Assembly: GCA_041946675.1 (NCBI GenBank)
Contig: JBHGAU010000020.1
Location: 1 to 64,000, forward strand
DNA length: 64,000 nt
Direction: 5' to 3'
Origin: CAWBKV01 sp041946675
Lineage (GTDB): Archaea > Halobacteriota > Methanosarcinia > Methanotrichales > Methanotrichaceae
This document shows positions 56,601-64,000 of the stretch, in pieces (within the stretch, counting starts at the first letter, position 1; each line of letters starts with the position of its first letter). The notes below the pieces were generated by a model. It had not been told where the DNA came from and made no database searches. It saw only the letters and a program-made list of their open reading frames with translations. The position numbers and the translations under genes were made by a program.

Positions 56601-56991
56601 AGGGGTGCTGATCCGATGTATGATTAAGCACCAATTCCGTGATTACTCTTATCCCGTGCTTATGCGCCTCTCGGAGAAGTCTGCGAAATGTAGGAAGATC
56701 CCCGTAGGCAGGATGAATTGCGAGGTAGTTTGTGATATCATATCCGTCATCCTTCAAAGGGGATGGATAGAACGGCAGGAGCCATATCGCTGTTATGCCC
56801 AGATCTTTGAGATATGACATCTTCTCTATGATTCCCTGGAGATCTCCTATTCCGTCTCCGTTGCTGTCATAGAAGGATCTTACATGAAGTTCGTAGATTA
56901 CGGCATCCTTATACCATAATGGGTCGTCCTTCAGGTGATCCGTCACAGAACTCTTTTGTATAGTGCCAGACTTTTCTAGAGTAGAGTTCAT
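53635..56991 (-). CDS. treS: Trehalose synthase (TreS)-maltokinase fusion
   Basis: 1118 residues. Residues 1 to about 560 are a GH13 trehalose synthase: nucleophile Asp in GVDGLRLDAVPYL, acid Glu in LLAEANQWPED and the LRNHDELT motif. Residues about 600-1118 are a maltokinase (HGNYLLGKLLFTGKDFYVFG carries the kinase-like catalytic Asn/Asp region). TreS interconverts maltose and trehalose, and the kinase makes maltose-1-phosphate, the donor for GlgE-type glucan building; no glgE is in view. The fusion is well known in bacteria. It stands alone, about 100 bp from the radical SAM gene. Confidence 0.93.
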   Translation of the reverse strand: MNSTLEKSGTIQKSSVTDHLKDDPLWYKDAVIYELHVRSFYDSNGDGIGDLQGIIEKMSYLKDLGITAIWLLPFYPSPLKDDGYDITNYLAIHPAYGDLPTFRRLLREAHKHGIRVITELVLNHTSDQHPWFQRARRSKPGSVWRNFYVWSNTSHKYADARIIFKDFETSNWAWDPVANAYYWHRFYSHQPDLNYDNPRVQAEMFKVIDFWLEMGVDGLRLDAVPYLYEREGTNCENLPETHAFLKRLRAHIDDKFKNRMLLAEANQWPEDAAAYFGKGDECHMAFHFPLMPRMFMAVQMEDRFPTVDILAQTPPIPDSCQWALFLRNHDELTLEMVTDEERDYMYRVYATDPRAKLNLGIRRRLSPLLGNNRRLIELMNVLLFSLPGTPIIYYGDEIGMGDNYYLGDRNGVRTPMQWSADKNAGFSEADSRKLYLPIITESEYHYKAVNVAREERDPFSLLWWMKHTISLRGRFKAFGRGDLRILRPDNPKIMAFLRKCEDETILVVVNLSRYTQYTEIDLSEYADLVPYGLFSGNTFHTIQRQPYQIIIGPYDYYWFTLRKEKAVCVTGQGSLPSIEARDWSKLLEDVDRGLIQEEVLPNYLACCNWFGGRRAIRRASILEGIPISKGALTFLLILRVEYTEGLPEMYLLPLSFAPHDKAERIRERASQSLIAWLKTGSKDGIIYDGSYDDEFRQNLLNMILHKRRTRGEYGELIFRSEKALPRYYDNSIITSEILGNTQGVTYIKLNDRFFMKLYRQLDEGVNHGLDMTKFLTEHGFANVPPFEGEIEYRRHGLEPISIAMLQGFVPNEGDAWSYTLDELNRYFDRVLARKTEQLPEMPPSVMGMGSESIPDLIRDLIGGMYLEMIRLLGKRTAEMHLVLASSKEQDFIPEPFSALYQRSVYQSMRISAYRALQSLARSLDSLPESLKPHASKILQSEKEITDQLKTITERKIESTRTRVHGNYLLGKLLFTGKDFYVFGFEDRAGYTLAERKVKRSPIRDVASMMVSLRSAARTALRRRSSTRPEDSQILDVWSELWSRYVSSAFVMSYLDTADKAPFMPSNKEDLEELLKVFLLDRTIHELSDTLEVKPGSAEVPIRVLSTLMDEIIEKSDKI

Positions 56992-57103
56992 CCTTCATCA
57001 TCCGGTGAATAAGTTGTATCCTGCGGCAAAGCATGACGTTCATCAAGTCTTCTAGATGTTAAAATAGCCTTCACAATTGATTTAAGTTTTGCTTGATCCA
57101 TGA

Positions 57104-58255
57104 TCAAGGGCACTTTATGTTCTCACGGTGGGCTTCCCTGAACGCGGGATCCTTCATCTGACAGGGACATCTTCCTTTAAACCACTTGTACCTGGACATG
57201 TCCTTCCAGATCTCTTTCAGGCTCAGATCGTTGATATTCCCGAATGGGACGGGCATATAGGCGCATGGGAGGGCGCTGCCGGATGGATCGATATGTATCC
57301 ACCTTCTGCCTGCGAAGCACCCGAACATCTCAGGGCTGAGAAGGTAAGGCAATGCCGTAACTCTTGGGCCTTTGGACCTGTTCTTCTCCTTATGAAACAC
57401 CTCAAGCCTCTTTATATCTTCAGCAGAAAGGATCTCATTCTCATGCGATGACCATCTGCCCACGGCAACAATTTCGTAAAGCGACAGCTCGTGAACGCTC
57501 AGATCCGATGCGAGACGGAAGGCATCCTCAAGAGAATCAATATTTGACGGTGATGTGACAATGAAGAGATCCACAAACAGGCCAGCTTCAAGGGCATTTT
57601 TCACTCCGGATATTGCATCTGCAAATGCCCCTTTTCGTCCCCTGACTTTATCATGCTCACTCTCATAAGGACTATCGATGCTGATCCTGATTGCATAAAG
57701 CCCTGCCCTTTTTAGCTTATGTGCAAGATCGGATGTGAGACCATAACCGCTGCTGAATGTTGTGGCTATCGCCCTATTATCTACGTGGGCCACAAGCTCC
57801 GGCAGCTCTTTTCGAAGCATAGGCTCGCCGCCATCGAATGTGATAAGATAGGTGCCAAGATCGAGGGATTCATCTATCGCTTTTCTAATACTGCTACTAC
57901 TGAGGATGGAACCCTTCCTGGAGGGAGCGCTGCAGTGGATACAATTATTTGGGCAGGCGCGCATTATCGCGATCGACAGCTGATCGGGAATGTTGCGCCT
58001 TATCATGGCTCCTACCTGCGCCGATAGCATTCTGTCGAAGGCAACGGATGGCGCAGGAGGTACCCATGTTGAGAAGATGAATTTGTCGGAGCTCGAGCTT
58101 ATCGGCTTTTCATTTGCGAAGATCTTGTTAATCCTGTCGATGATAGGCTTTGCTGCAAGGGAAAGAGGGCCATGAGGCACGAGCTTGATGCCGTTATTTG
58201 AATCTGAATCCGAGTATGCCTCAATCTTCAGCAGAGGTTTCTCAGCAATCTGCAT
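57104..58255 (-). CDS. Radical SAM protein with a SPASM-like C-terminus
   Basis: 383 residues. The SAM cluster motif C-x3-C-x2-C is CPNNCIHC near residue 104, with the GGEP block FDGGEPMLRKEL. The C-terminus has several cysteines (FGCFAGRRW, LPCAYMP, GRCPCQMKD) as in SPASM-type auxiliary cluster domains. Its start overlaps the 3' end of the prenyl synthase gene by 28 bp, so the two are co-expressed. That hints at a role in isoprenoid or lipid modification, but the substrate is unknown. Confidence 0.85.
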   Translation of the reverse strand: MQIAEKPLLKIEAYSDSDSNNGIKLVPHGPLSLAAKPIIDRINKIFANEKPISSSSDKFIFSTWVPPAPSVAFDRMLSAQVGAMIRRNIPDQLSIAIMRACPNNCIHCSAPSRKGSILSSSSIRKAIDESLDLGTYLITFDGGEPMLRKELPELVAHVDNRAIATTFSSGYGLTSDLAHKLKRAGLYAIRISIDSPYESEHDKVRGRKGAFADAISGVKNALEAGLFVDLFIVTSPSNIDSLEDAFRLASDLSVHELSLYEIVAVGRWSSHENEILSAEDIKRLEVFHKEKNRSKGPRVTALPYLLSPEMFGCFAGRRWIHIDPSGSALPCAYMPVPFGNINDLSLKEIWKDMSRYKWFKGRCPCQMKDPAFREAHRENIKCP

Positions 58256-59097
58256 CTCTCAAGTCCTCGTGATGTCATCCGATCGATAACTTCTCCTAAG
58301 TAAGCCGTCACACTATTATCGCCATTTGCGCCGGAAAGAGCATCTTTGGCAGCAGCGCAGTGATCATTGATAGATTTGATGCACATCTGGAGGGCCACCT
58401 CTTCAGAGTGCTGCTTGCTGTAAATCCTTGGAAGCGTGACGGATGTCTTCTTAGAAGCTTTTCCTTGATCTATGCCCAGATGCTCCTCCAGATCATCCAA
58501 TATCTGATATGCCAGTCCCAGGTGCATCCCATATCTCTCGAACCTGTTAACATCATCATCTGATGCGCCGCCGATAATGCATCCTATTTTGGCAGATGCT
58601 GCAAAGAGAGAGGCGGTCTTCTTTGATATGCAGTGATAATACTCATCCATTGAGCATGCGGTCGAGATGTCAAGCATCTCGCCCTCGGCCATGTCCATAC
58701 AGGCGCGAGCGAAGCTGGAGATCACCGGCTGGCTGTAGGAGGATATCAGCTCAATTGACTTCGAGATCAGATAATCGCCGGTGAGCAGCGCCGCTTCGGG
58801 ACCATACCGTTCAAAGGTGCTGGGAGATCCACGGCGCTCGATTCCATAGTCCAGGATGTCATCATGAACGAGAGATGCGGCATGCACCAGCTCTATTGCA
58901 AGGGCGGCATTCATCGCCTTCTGGCTGGAGGACCCAAATGCCTTCGATGAAAATATAAGGATCAGCGGCCTCACCCTTTTGCCCGGGGAAGAGAGAACAT
59001 AATCTATCACCTCTCCAAGGTCGGTCCTGGGCAGATCCTTCACCAGACTCGCAAGCTCATTATTGATCAGGTGATATTCATCCCAGCCGTCGATCAT
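58228..59097 (-). CDS. Short-chain isoprenyl diphosphate synthase (GGPP-type)
   Basis: 289 residues. First Asp-rich motif is HDDILDYGIERRG near residue 75; the second is YQILDDLEEHLG, where the last Asp of DDxxD is Glu/His-shifted. The KTA-type site is KKTASLF. It makes C15/C20 diphosphates for archaeal ether lipids. It is somewhat short for the family. Its 3' end overlaps the radical SAM gene, and it begins 62 bp after the M32 peptidase gene. Confidence 0.88.
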   Translation of the reverse strand: MIDGWDEYHLINNELASLVKDLPRTDLGEVIDYVLSSPGKRVRPLILIFSSKAFGSSSQKAMNAALAIELVHAASLVHDDILDYGIERRGSPSTFERYGPEAALLTGDYLISKSIELISSYSQPVISSFARACMDMAEGEMLDISTACSMDEYYHCISKKTASLFAASAKIGCIIGGASDDDVNRFERYGMHLGLAYQILDDLEEHLGIDQGKASKKTSVTLPRIYSKQHSEEVALQMCIKSINDHCAAAKDALSGANGDNSVTAYLGEVIDRMTSRGLERCRLLRNLC

Positions 59098-59159
59098 CGA
59101 TTACGTACTGTCCAGATGGCTATTTAGATTTTGCTGCCAAAAGGGCAAGAATTGATAGC

Positions 59160-60677
59160 TTAGGCGAGATTGTACAATTTTCCGTATTTCTCGTTCAAAT
59201 ACTTCAGGAAATCCGATGAATCCGTTTCCTTTCCTGTCGCTCTCCTCATTAGATCGTGAACCTCATAGATCGAGCCGTACTTGTAGATATGCTCGTACAT
59301 CCAGCTTGCGGGAATAGATATATCGCCTGCAGCTATGCGTTCATCAATGTCCGGGTGATCTCTCCTCATCGCAGCATCCATCTGGGCAGCATTGATTGAG
59401 CCGAGCACATACGCAGGGAAGTATCCGAAACCGCCGGGAGTGGCCCAGTGAATATCCTGCAATATGCCGCTGATATTATCCGGGACATCCACGCCCAGGT
59501 AATCCATATATTTCTGTTTCCAGATTGCAGGGATATCATCAACTGTGATCAGTCCCCCGAATAGGTCCCTCTCGATCTCATAGCGGATGATCACATGAAG
59601 GACATAAGAGATCTCATCAGCTTGAAGGCGGATAGGTCCTAGTTTGAGCCTGTTGATGAATAAGTAAAGATCGTTTGGCGAAATATTTTCAGCCTTGAGG
59701 CCGAATTTCTCTTTAAGCACAGGCGTGAAGTGCTGCCAGAATACAAGGCTTCTGCCAATATTGTTCTCAAAGAATCTGGACTCGGCCTCGTTAATATCGA
59801 GCCCGGGAGGATTGCCGACAGGCATGCCGTACAGCTCTCTGGGAATCCTTTGGTAGTATATGCCATGCCCCGCTTCATGAATCGCAGAGAAAGTCGCAGG
59901 CTCTAAGGGATTACTTTCATCATATCTCACCGATATCCGAATATCGCCTTCTCCAATAGGTTGCGTATCCGGATGTCTTCTGGTCTTCAATAAGAGGCCC
60001 GACCGGTAATCATAACCTATTGCTTCTGTCACCTCCTTTAAGAACTCCTTTTGCTTCTCTTCGGGAAAGCTGAAATCATCGAATAGATCAGATGAAGCAG
60101 ATACATTTGACCTCTTTATCCTATTGATCAAGTTGATGATCGGAGGTTTGATGCTCTCGAATAGTCTATCGCACTCGTCTGAAGTTATACCTGGCATATT
60201 ATCATCGAGAAGCGCATCATAAGGGTGATCTTTGTAGCCAAGGCGCTGTGCCCTCTCGCTGTATAATTCGATTAAATCTTTTAAGTAAGGCTTGAAGATG
60301 GAATAGTTATTGCTTTGACGGGCTTTTTGCCAAGCATCCTGTGCAAGCGATGTCAGCTTAGATTCGCGAGCTGAGAAATCTGGGGACATCTTTGTTCTCT
60401 TGCCATAATCGCGCTTCAAGAGCCGGAGGTTGGCTTGCTCTACTAAAGATTTGTCAGTATCCTTCTCTGCAATTGATAGAAGCCTGCCGAACTTGGGATC
60501 CGTCAGCTTTCTGTTCTTCAGATCTGATAGATATGCTTGGGCCTTTGCTCGATATACTGTACCGTTCTCGGGCATCAAAAGATTCTGATCCCATTTTGAA
60601 AGGGTGATCATCGATTCGATGTAGGTGACTTCTTTAGAAATGCTCAATAACTGATCATATGCGTCTTTTGGCTCCAT
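59160..60677 (-). CDS. M32 family carboxypeptidase (Taq-type)
   Basis: 505 residues, almost wholly helical. The zinc motif HEAGH is in SAIHEAGHGIYYQ near residue 266, the third ligand Glu lies in the NEAESRFFEN region, and the family block is IRLQADEISYVLH. It trims C-terminal residues from peptides in the cytoplasm, metal-dependent. It may be the first gene of the group with the prenyl synthase and radical SAM genes. Confidence 0.95.
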   Translation of the reverse strand: MEPKDAYDQLLSISKEVTYIESMITLSKWDQNLLMPENGTVYRAKAQAYLSDLKNRKLTDPKFGRLLSIAEKDTDKSLVEQANLRLLKRDYGKRTKMSPDFSARESKLTSLAQDAWQKARQSNNYSIFKPYLKDLIELYSERAQRLGYKDHPYDALLDDNMPGITSDECDRLFESIKPPIINLINRIKRSNVSASSDLFDDFSFPEEKQKEFLKEVTEAIGYDYRSGLLLKTRRHPDTQPIGEGDIRISVRYDESNPLEPATFSAIHEAGHGIYYQRIPRELYGMPVGNPPGLDINEAESRFFENNIGRSLVFWQHFTPVLKEKFGLKAENISPNDLYLFINRLKLGPIRLQADEISYVLHVIIRYEIERDLFGGLITVDDIPAIWKQKYMDYLGVDVPDNISGILQDIHWATPGGFGYFPAYVLGSINAAQMDAAMRRDHPDIDERIAAGDISIPASWMYEHIYKYGSIYEVHDLMRRATGKETDSSDFLKYLNEKYGKLYNLA

Positions 60678-60712
60678 CTTAGATGAGACATTACGGGGGC
60701 TTACCTAAATAA

Positions 60713-61672
60713 GCCTTTATGGCAATAGCTGGGACGGCCGTATAGGATGCAATAGTTAAAATAAGCCTGGCAAACCCAGTGCTTAGGAACATAAGTTTTG
60801 CGCTTTGAGATAATGTCTTCTAAGCTTATCTCTTGCCATCTCTTTAGAGAGTTCCCACTGGATTGTGACTTTATTCTTATTTCGCTCTCGTTCCCGTGCA
60901 CTAACCTCATGAGCGAGAGTCCTGATATCACCAATCCTGCGGTTTAAGCATTATCTTGATAAGGCAGAGATTTTCAGTTCAATCATGTTAAGCCGGCTGC
61001 ATTTAATAGGCGTATAATGGTACTCGAATTTCTTCATCAGCTCAAAGGCTTCTTGTGGTGGGAATGCTTCATAGAATGATGCTGCTGTATGTGTAGTAAG
61101 GTTTTAGGTTCAAAGGCATTAAAATGCTAGCCCGGTTCCCTCACGTTTGTGTTCACTATCCTGCTTTCTAGAACTACCTGGTTTCATAGGGATATCCTTT
61201 ACAACGTTAGAAACCGTCAGGAATTGTTTTTCATCGAAGCTAATTACAGATGCTTTGGACCATATGGCTGCTGATAAAGATCCAATATATTTTCCATACG
61301 CGAAATGAAATCGCTTGTTATTTGGCCTATACACCACTGCTGCTTCTGCCATGGCTTGGTCTCCTTTTTTAGCATTCTAAGGATTTTTGCTCTTCTATCA
61401 ATCTTTGGAGGAGCACCGCTACGCGGTTTTTCTTTCAATGCAGATTCCAGACCTTTCTGGCAGTATCTTCCCCTTATTCGGGCTACTATGGACTTGGCAA
61501 CCTGTAATGCTTCTGCAATACAATCATCTGAATGTCCTTCATCTGCCATCAGAAGCATCCGGGCACGGTTTAAGCTTCTTGCTGATGCTATCCCTTGATG
61601 AAGATACTGATGGAGTTCTTTGCGCTCTTCTTCTATTAGTTTAATGGGGTATACCAAAATTGCCATAAAAGC
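60713..61672 (-). mobile_element. Decayed IS630-family insertion sequence with inverted repeats
   Basis: Imperfect terminal inverted repeats, GCCTTTATGGCAAT at 60713-60726 and its complement (GCTTTTATGGCAAT) at 61659-61672, match at 13 of 14 positions. They enclose a broken IS630 transposase on the minus strand. At about 960 bp it is slightly short for the family. Confidence 0.75.
60783..61666 (-). pseudogene. IS630 transposase, several frameshifts
   Basis: The N-terminal helix-turn-helix part is intact (RARMLLMADEGHSDDCIAEA, ALKEKPRSGAPPKI) up to about 61250. Other frames then give ISFDEKQFLTVS, PMKPGSSRKQDSEHKREGT, and finally YEAFPPQEAFELMKKFEYHY, SRLNMIELKISALSR, a TAA and CLNRRIGDIRTLAHEV. 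The DDE core order of IS630 is clear, but at least two frameshifts and one stop make it non-functional. Confidence 0.75.
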
Positions 61673-61683
61673 AAAATGGACTG

Positions 61684-62844
61684 TTAAGACCTCCCCAGTG
61701 CGGATATGCTTCTGAACCTCTCGACTGCCTCTCTGATTGCTCCTGCCGTATAATCTATATCCTCCTCTGTGTTCGATCTCCCTAGTGTAATTCTCAGCGA
61801 GCCGTGACAGTCCACAGGGCTTAGCCCAAGTGCCAGGAGCACATGAGACGGCTCAAGCTTCTTTGATGAGCAGGCGGAGCCTGTTGAGACTGCGATCCCT
61901 TTTGAGTCGAGGAAGAGCAGCAGCGATTCGCCCTCGATATATTTGAAGCTGAAGTTCAGGTTTGAGGGAAGCCTGTTCGTCATTGATCCGTTGATCCAGC
62001 AATCATTCACGTTATCCAGGATCAGCTTTGCCAGCCTATCGCGCAGCTTGGCAAGCCGTAAAGCCTCCTCGCCCATGCCTAGCCTGGCGATCTCAGCAGC
62101 TCTGGCAAGGCCGACGATTCCCGAGATATTCTCGGTTCCTGAGCGCAAGTTCCTCTCGTGCCCACCGCCTTGAGTGATGCTCTCGACCCTCGAGCCCTTG
62201 CGGACATACAGAGCACCAACACCCTTCGGCCCATATAGCTTGTGAGCCGCCAGTGAAAGAAGATCCAGGCCCATATCGTTTACATCAATCGGGATCTTGC
62301 CGGTGCTCTGGACGGCATCAGTATGGAAGTAAATATCCCTCTCAGCGGCTATCTTCCCTATTTCCTTCAGCGGCTGGATGGTGCCTATTTCGTTGTTTGC
62401 ATGCATGACTGAAATGAGAATCGTATCTTTGCGTATTGCCGATTCGAGTGCTGTAGGGTCGACAAAGCCCTCGTTTGTAACAGGTAGATAGGTTACCTCA
62501 AAGCCTTGAGTCTCGAGCTTGTGGCAGACCTCCAGGATAGCAGGATGCTCAATAGTTGTCGTGATTATATGCTTCCCTTTCTCTCTGTTTCTGTAGGCTA
62601 TGCCCTTCAACGCAATGTTATCTGACTCAGTGCCGCCCGAAGTGAAGATTACCTCCTCTGTATTCGCGCCCAGGAGCTCTGCAACCTTTTCACGGCTGGC
62701 CTCTAACGCCTCTTTAGCCTCAAGCCCGAAGCTGTGGAGGCTGGAGGCATTGCCGAACTTCTCTGAAAAGTAGGGCAGCATTGCCTCAAGAACCTCAGGT
62801 GCCACGGGTGTTGTGGCTGAATGATCCATGTAAATCCTCTTCAT
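61684..62844 (-). CDS. Cysteine desulfurase with canonical PLP lysine (NifS/IscS)
   Basis: 386 residues from ATG 62844 (MKRIYMDHSATTPV); the frame extends to 62889. The PLP lysine is in SLAAHKLYGPKGVGALY near residue 205, and the persulfide cysteine is in STGSACSSKKLEPSHVL. It takes sulfur from cysteine for cluster and thio-cofactor synthesis. It stands alone beside the IS630 remnant and, unlike the homologue at 50826, has all catalytic residues. Confidence 0.93.
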   Translation of the reverse strand: MKRIYMDHSATTPVAPEVLEAMLPYFSEKFGNASSLHSFGLEAKEALEASREKVAELLGANTEEVIFTSGGTESDNIALKGIAYRNREKGKHIITTTIEHPAILEVCHKLETQGFEVTYLPVTNEGFVDPTALESAIRKDTILISVMHANNEIGTIQPLKEIGKIAAERDIYFHTDAVQSTGKIPIDVNDMGLDLLSLAAHKLYGPKGVGALYVRKGSRVESITQGGGHERNLRSGTENISGIVGLARAAEIARLGMGEEALRLAKLRDRLAKLILDNVNDCWINGSMTNRLPSNLNFSFKYIEGESLLLFLDSKGIAVSTGSACSSKKLEPSHVLLALGLSPVDCHGSLRITLGRSNTEEDIDYTAGAIREAVERFRSISALGRS

Positions 62845-62985
62845 CATGAGAATGCTGGGAGTTGAAGAGGTAAATAAATAGCGAATCAAAGTCCAACGGA
62901 GGGCAAATAGGATAACGCCTGAATTATTATAGGTTGCTAATTAATAGTAATAAACTATAAGTATACTTTAGTCCGAGAATTGATT

Positions 62986-63249
62986 ATGATCCTGTCCATC
63001 CCTCTGTTCTCGCCCGTACTGCTCGCTGCTGCTGTTCTGGTAGCAATAGGAATGCTCCTGTATCCATTCTCCGCCAGGCTGAGCGTTATAGGCATAGGTG
63101 CAGGAAGCATCGTAATGGGCATCGAAGTTCTCCTAAACCATCCTGTTGGGCTTCAGCCTCAGAGCATAATTCTATTCGGGAGCTCAGTCATTGTGGGGGC
63201 TTGGATGGCGCTTGTCGGGCTAAAGAAGCCAGCAGGGAAAGGCAGATGA
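62986..63249 (+). CDS. Small membrane protein with three hydrophobic helices
   Basis: 87 residues from ATG 62986. It is almost wholly hydrophobic, with helices near 8-26, 32-50 and 57-76, and a basic C-terminus (KKPAGKGR) that suggests a cytoplasmic end. Not recognised. It is divergent from the cysteine desulfurase across 140 bp that hold the 10-bp palindrome AAGTATACTT at 62959. Confidence 0.65.
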   Translation: MILSIPLFSPVLLAAAVLVAIGMLLYPFSARLSVIGIGAGSIVMGIEVLLNHPVGLQPQSIILFGSSVIVGAWMALVGLKKPAGKGR

Positions 63250-63300
63250 TGCAGGATCTAAAATTTTATTGCTGAGGATTGCGGCGTAGACGGGAAATCC

Positions 63301-63307
63301 TTATATG
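63301..63307 (+). promoter_or_regulatory. TATA box of the tRNA-Pro locus
   Basis: TTATATG, preceded by GAAATCC, lies about 30 bp upstream of the tRNA 5' end at 63334, the normal spacing for an archaeal tRNA promoter. Confidence 0.6.
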
Positions 63308-63631
63308 TCACATATGCATCCTAAGTTGCGCCAGGGGCCATAGGGTAGCCTGGTATCCTACAAGACTGGGGGTCTTGTGACCGGCGTTCAAATTCTTCTC
63401 CATCTCTGATGTATCCAGGCCTTCGGCCTTGGCATCCTCGATCTCTTTATCCATCAGGGCTACTACCTTCTGGATCTCGCCGAAGAGCTCTTCATACTCA
63501 GCTTTGACAGATTCCATCTCCTTGTTTAACTCTTCCATCTCTGCCACAATGCCTTTCTTCAGCTTTTTCATTGCATTACGTGCCTGGGCTCGCTTCTTTT
63601 GATCTGTGCTCTTCCTGCTAAAAAGTTTCAT
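63308..63631 (-). CDS. Coiled-coil protein whose end runs through the tRNA-Pro fragment
   Basis: 107 residues. Residues 15-80 form a charged coiled coil (MKKLKKGIVAEMEELNKEM, KAEYEELFGEIQKVV). The last 27 residues (from NAGHKTPSLVGYQ on) are encoded by the antisense of the tRNA-Pro sequence and are not natural protein sequence, so the original C-terminus was lost at the junction near 63393. It lies six bases after the tape-measure-like gene and may be a viral late gene. Confidence 0.6.
   Translation of the reverse strand: MKLFSRKSTDQKKRAQARNAMKKLKKGIVAEMEELNKEMESVKAEYEELFGEIQKVVALMDKEIEDAKAEGLDTSEMEKNLNAGHKTPSLVGYQATLWPLAQLRMHM
63334..63393 (+). tRNA. 5' part of tRNA-Pro (GGG), truncated in the T loop
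   Basis: It has the acceptor 5' strand GGGGCCA, D arm TAGGGTAGCCTGGTATCCTA, and an anticodon arm CAAGA-CTGGGGG-TCTTG with anticodon GGG. The T-arm 5' half CGGCG and T loop TTCAAAT then lead straight into the coiled-coil gene. The expected T-stem 3' strand and TGGCCCC acceptor strand are missing. A break in the T loop is typical of integration at a tRNA. Confidence 0.75.
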
Positions 63632-63637
63632 AATCCC

Positions 63638-64000
63638 TCACCCCTGTTGCGTTCTGAATGCAGTTTTGACTGCTTTTTCAATCTGGTAAGTTATCTTAGT
63701 CCAGTCAATCATTTTTGCTATATCCAGATTCCTTAAGTCCACATCTTTGGTAATATAATTGTTTACAGATATTCCTGGAATTGTCAGGTTAACCGTTATA
63801 TCTCCCTTGCCTCCCTGAGAAAACACTCCTTCTGGACTCAGCTGACCAGCAGGATTCCTGGAATTCATGTAATCCATGGCAATTCCCAGCAGACTCCCCA
63901 ACTTACCCACACCCTGGGTAATTCTGGCAGGGATAACCTCCTCATGGCCATGGACATTCATCAAGCCAGCTTGATTAACTGTAGCTCCTTCAGCACCACC
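63638..64000 (-). CDS. C-terminal end of a tail tape-measure-like protein (partial)
   Basis: The minus-strand frame is open to the window edge, so only the last 120 residues are seen. It reads ATVNQAGLMNVHGHEEVIPA, then GKGDITVNLTIPGISVNN. The GLMNVHxxEEVIPA block is characteristic of the C-terminal part of tail tape-measure proteins of tailed viruses, where a 'G-x-x-x-E-x-I-P' motif recurs. The end is a short amphipathic helix. If right, this is the edge of a provirus extending right of the window. Confidence 0.5.
   Translation of the reverse strand, partial: GGAEGATVNQAGLMNVHGHEEVIPARITQGVGKLGSLLGIAMDYMNSRNPAGQLSPEGVFSQGGKGDITVNLTIPGISVNNYITKDVDLRNLDIAKMIDWTKITYQIEKAVKTAFRTQQG

Overview
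The window comes from a methanogenic euryarchaeon, most likely a Methanothrix (Methanosaeta)-type organism. The evidence is a complete formylmethanofuran dehydrogenase operon (fwdFACDB), an S-layer protein with two tandem duplicated domains of the Methanosarcinales type, and a full archaeal set of housekeeping genes: Hef, Hel308, CDC48, membrane LonB, archaeal LeuS, SecE, myo-inositol-phosphate synthase and a short-chain prenyl synthase. The genus is an inference from gene content; no rRNA is present. Many secreted proteins appear to start at TTG behind a GGAGG-like Shine-Dalgarno.

Layout, left half. 1-2865 is the 3' part of an S-layer gene, entering the window inside a 15-bp minisatellite that encodes N-glycosylation sequons. 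3.1-6.1 kb holds Hef and a PHP-domain phosphoesterase. 6.5-11.1 kb is a cluster of three exported copper proteins: a single cupredoxin, a PQQ-type alcohol-dehydrogenase propeller fused to a cupredoxin, and a lipoprotein with four cupredoxin domains. 11.1-24.9 kb is housekeeping on the minus strand: Ino1, a TIR/deoxyribosyltransferase-like protein, a proteostasis operon (regulator-CDC48-LonB-TldD), SecE, and a Hel308 operon (Hel308-coiled coil-radical SAM activase-kinase). LL-diaminopimelate aminotransferase and LeuS follow on the plus strand, then a group II amino-acid decarboxylase.

Middle. 31-35 kb encodes two exported TPR proteins sharing a repeated beta-rich domain that I do not recognise. 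35.1-37.5 kb is a decayed zone: a serpin gene with two in-frame stops, a remnant of an MFS transporter, a transposase scrap, and a 3' fragment of tRNA-Glu that cuts off the end of an endonuclease III gene. After an MgtC/DUF4010 membrane protein and a secreted protein come remnants of a DUF6516-type toxin pair (40.4-40.9 kb). The fwdFACDB operon (41.1-46.5 kb) is divergent from a second fwdD-like gene across a palindrome-bearing promoter region.

Right. 47-50 kb carries small exported or regulatory genes, including a secreted Q/Y/S-rich protein. 50.3-52.6 kb is a sulfur-trafficking operon (TusA remnant-DsrE-cysteine desulfurase homologue lacking the PLP lysine-IscU). A cytochrome b561-like membrane protein, an IS256 scrap, a TreS-maltokinase fusion, a radical SAM/prenyl synthase/M32 carboxypeptidase group and a decayed IS630 element follow, then a canonical cysteine desulfurase. 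The right edge (63.3-64 kb) looks like the end of a provirus: a tape-measure-like C terminus and a coiled-coil gene run into a truncated tRNA-Pro(GGG) that still has its promoter.
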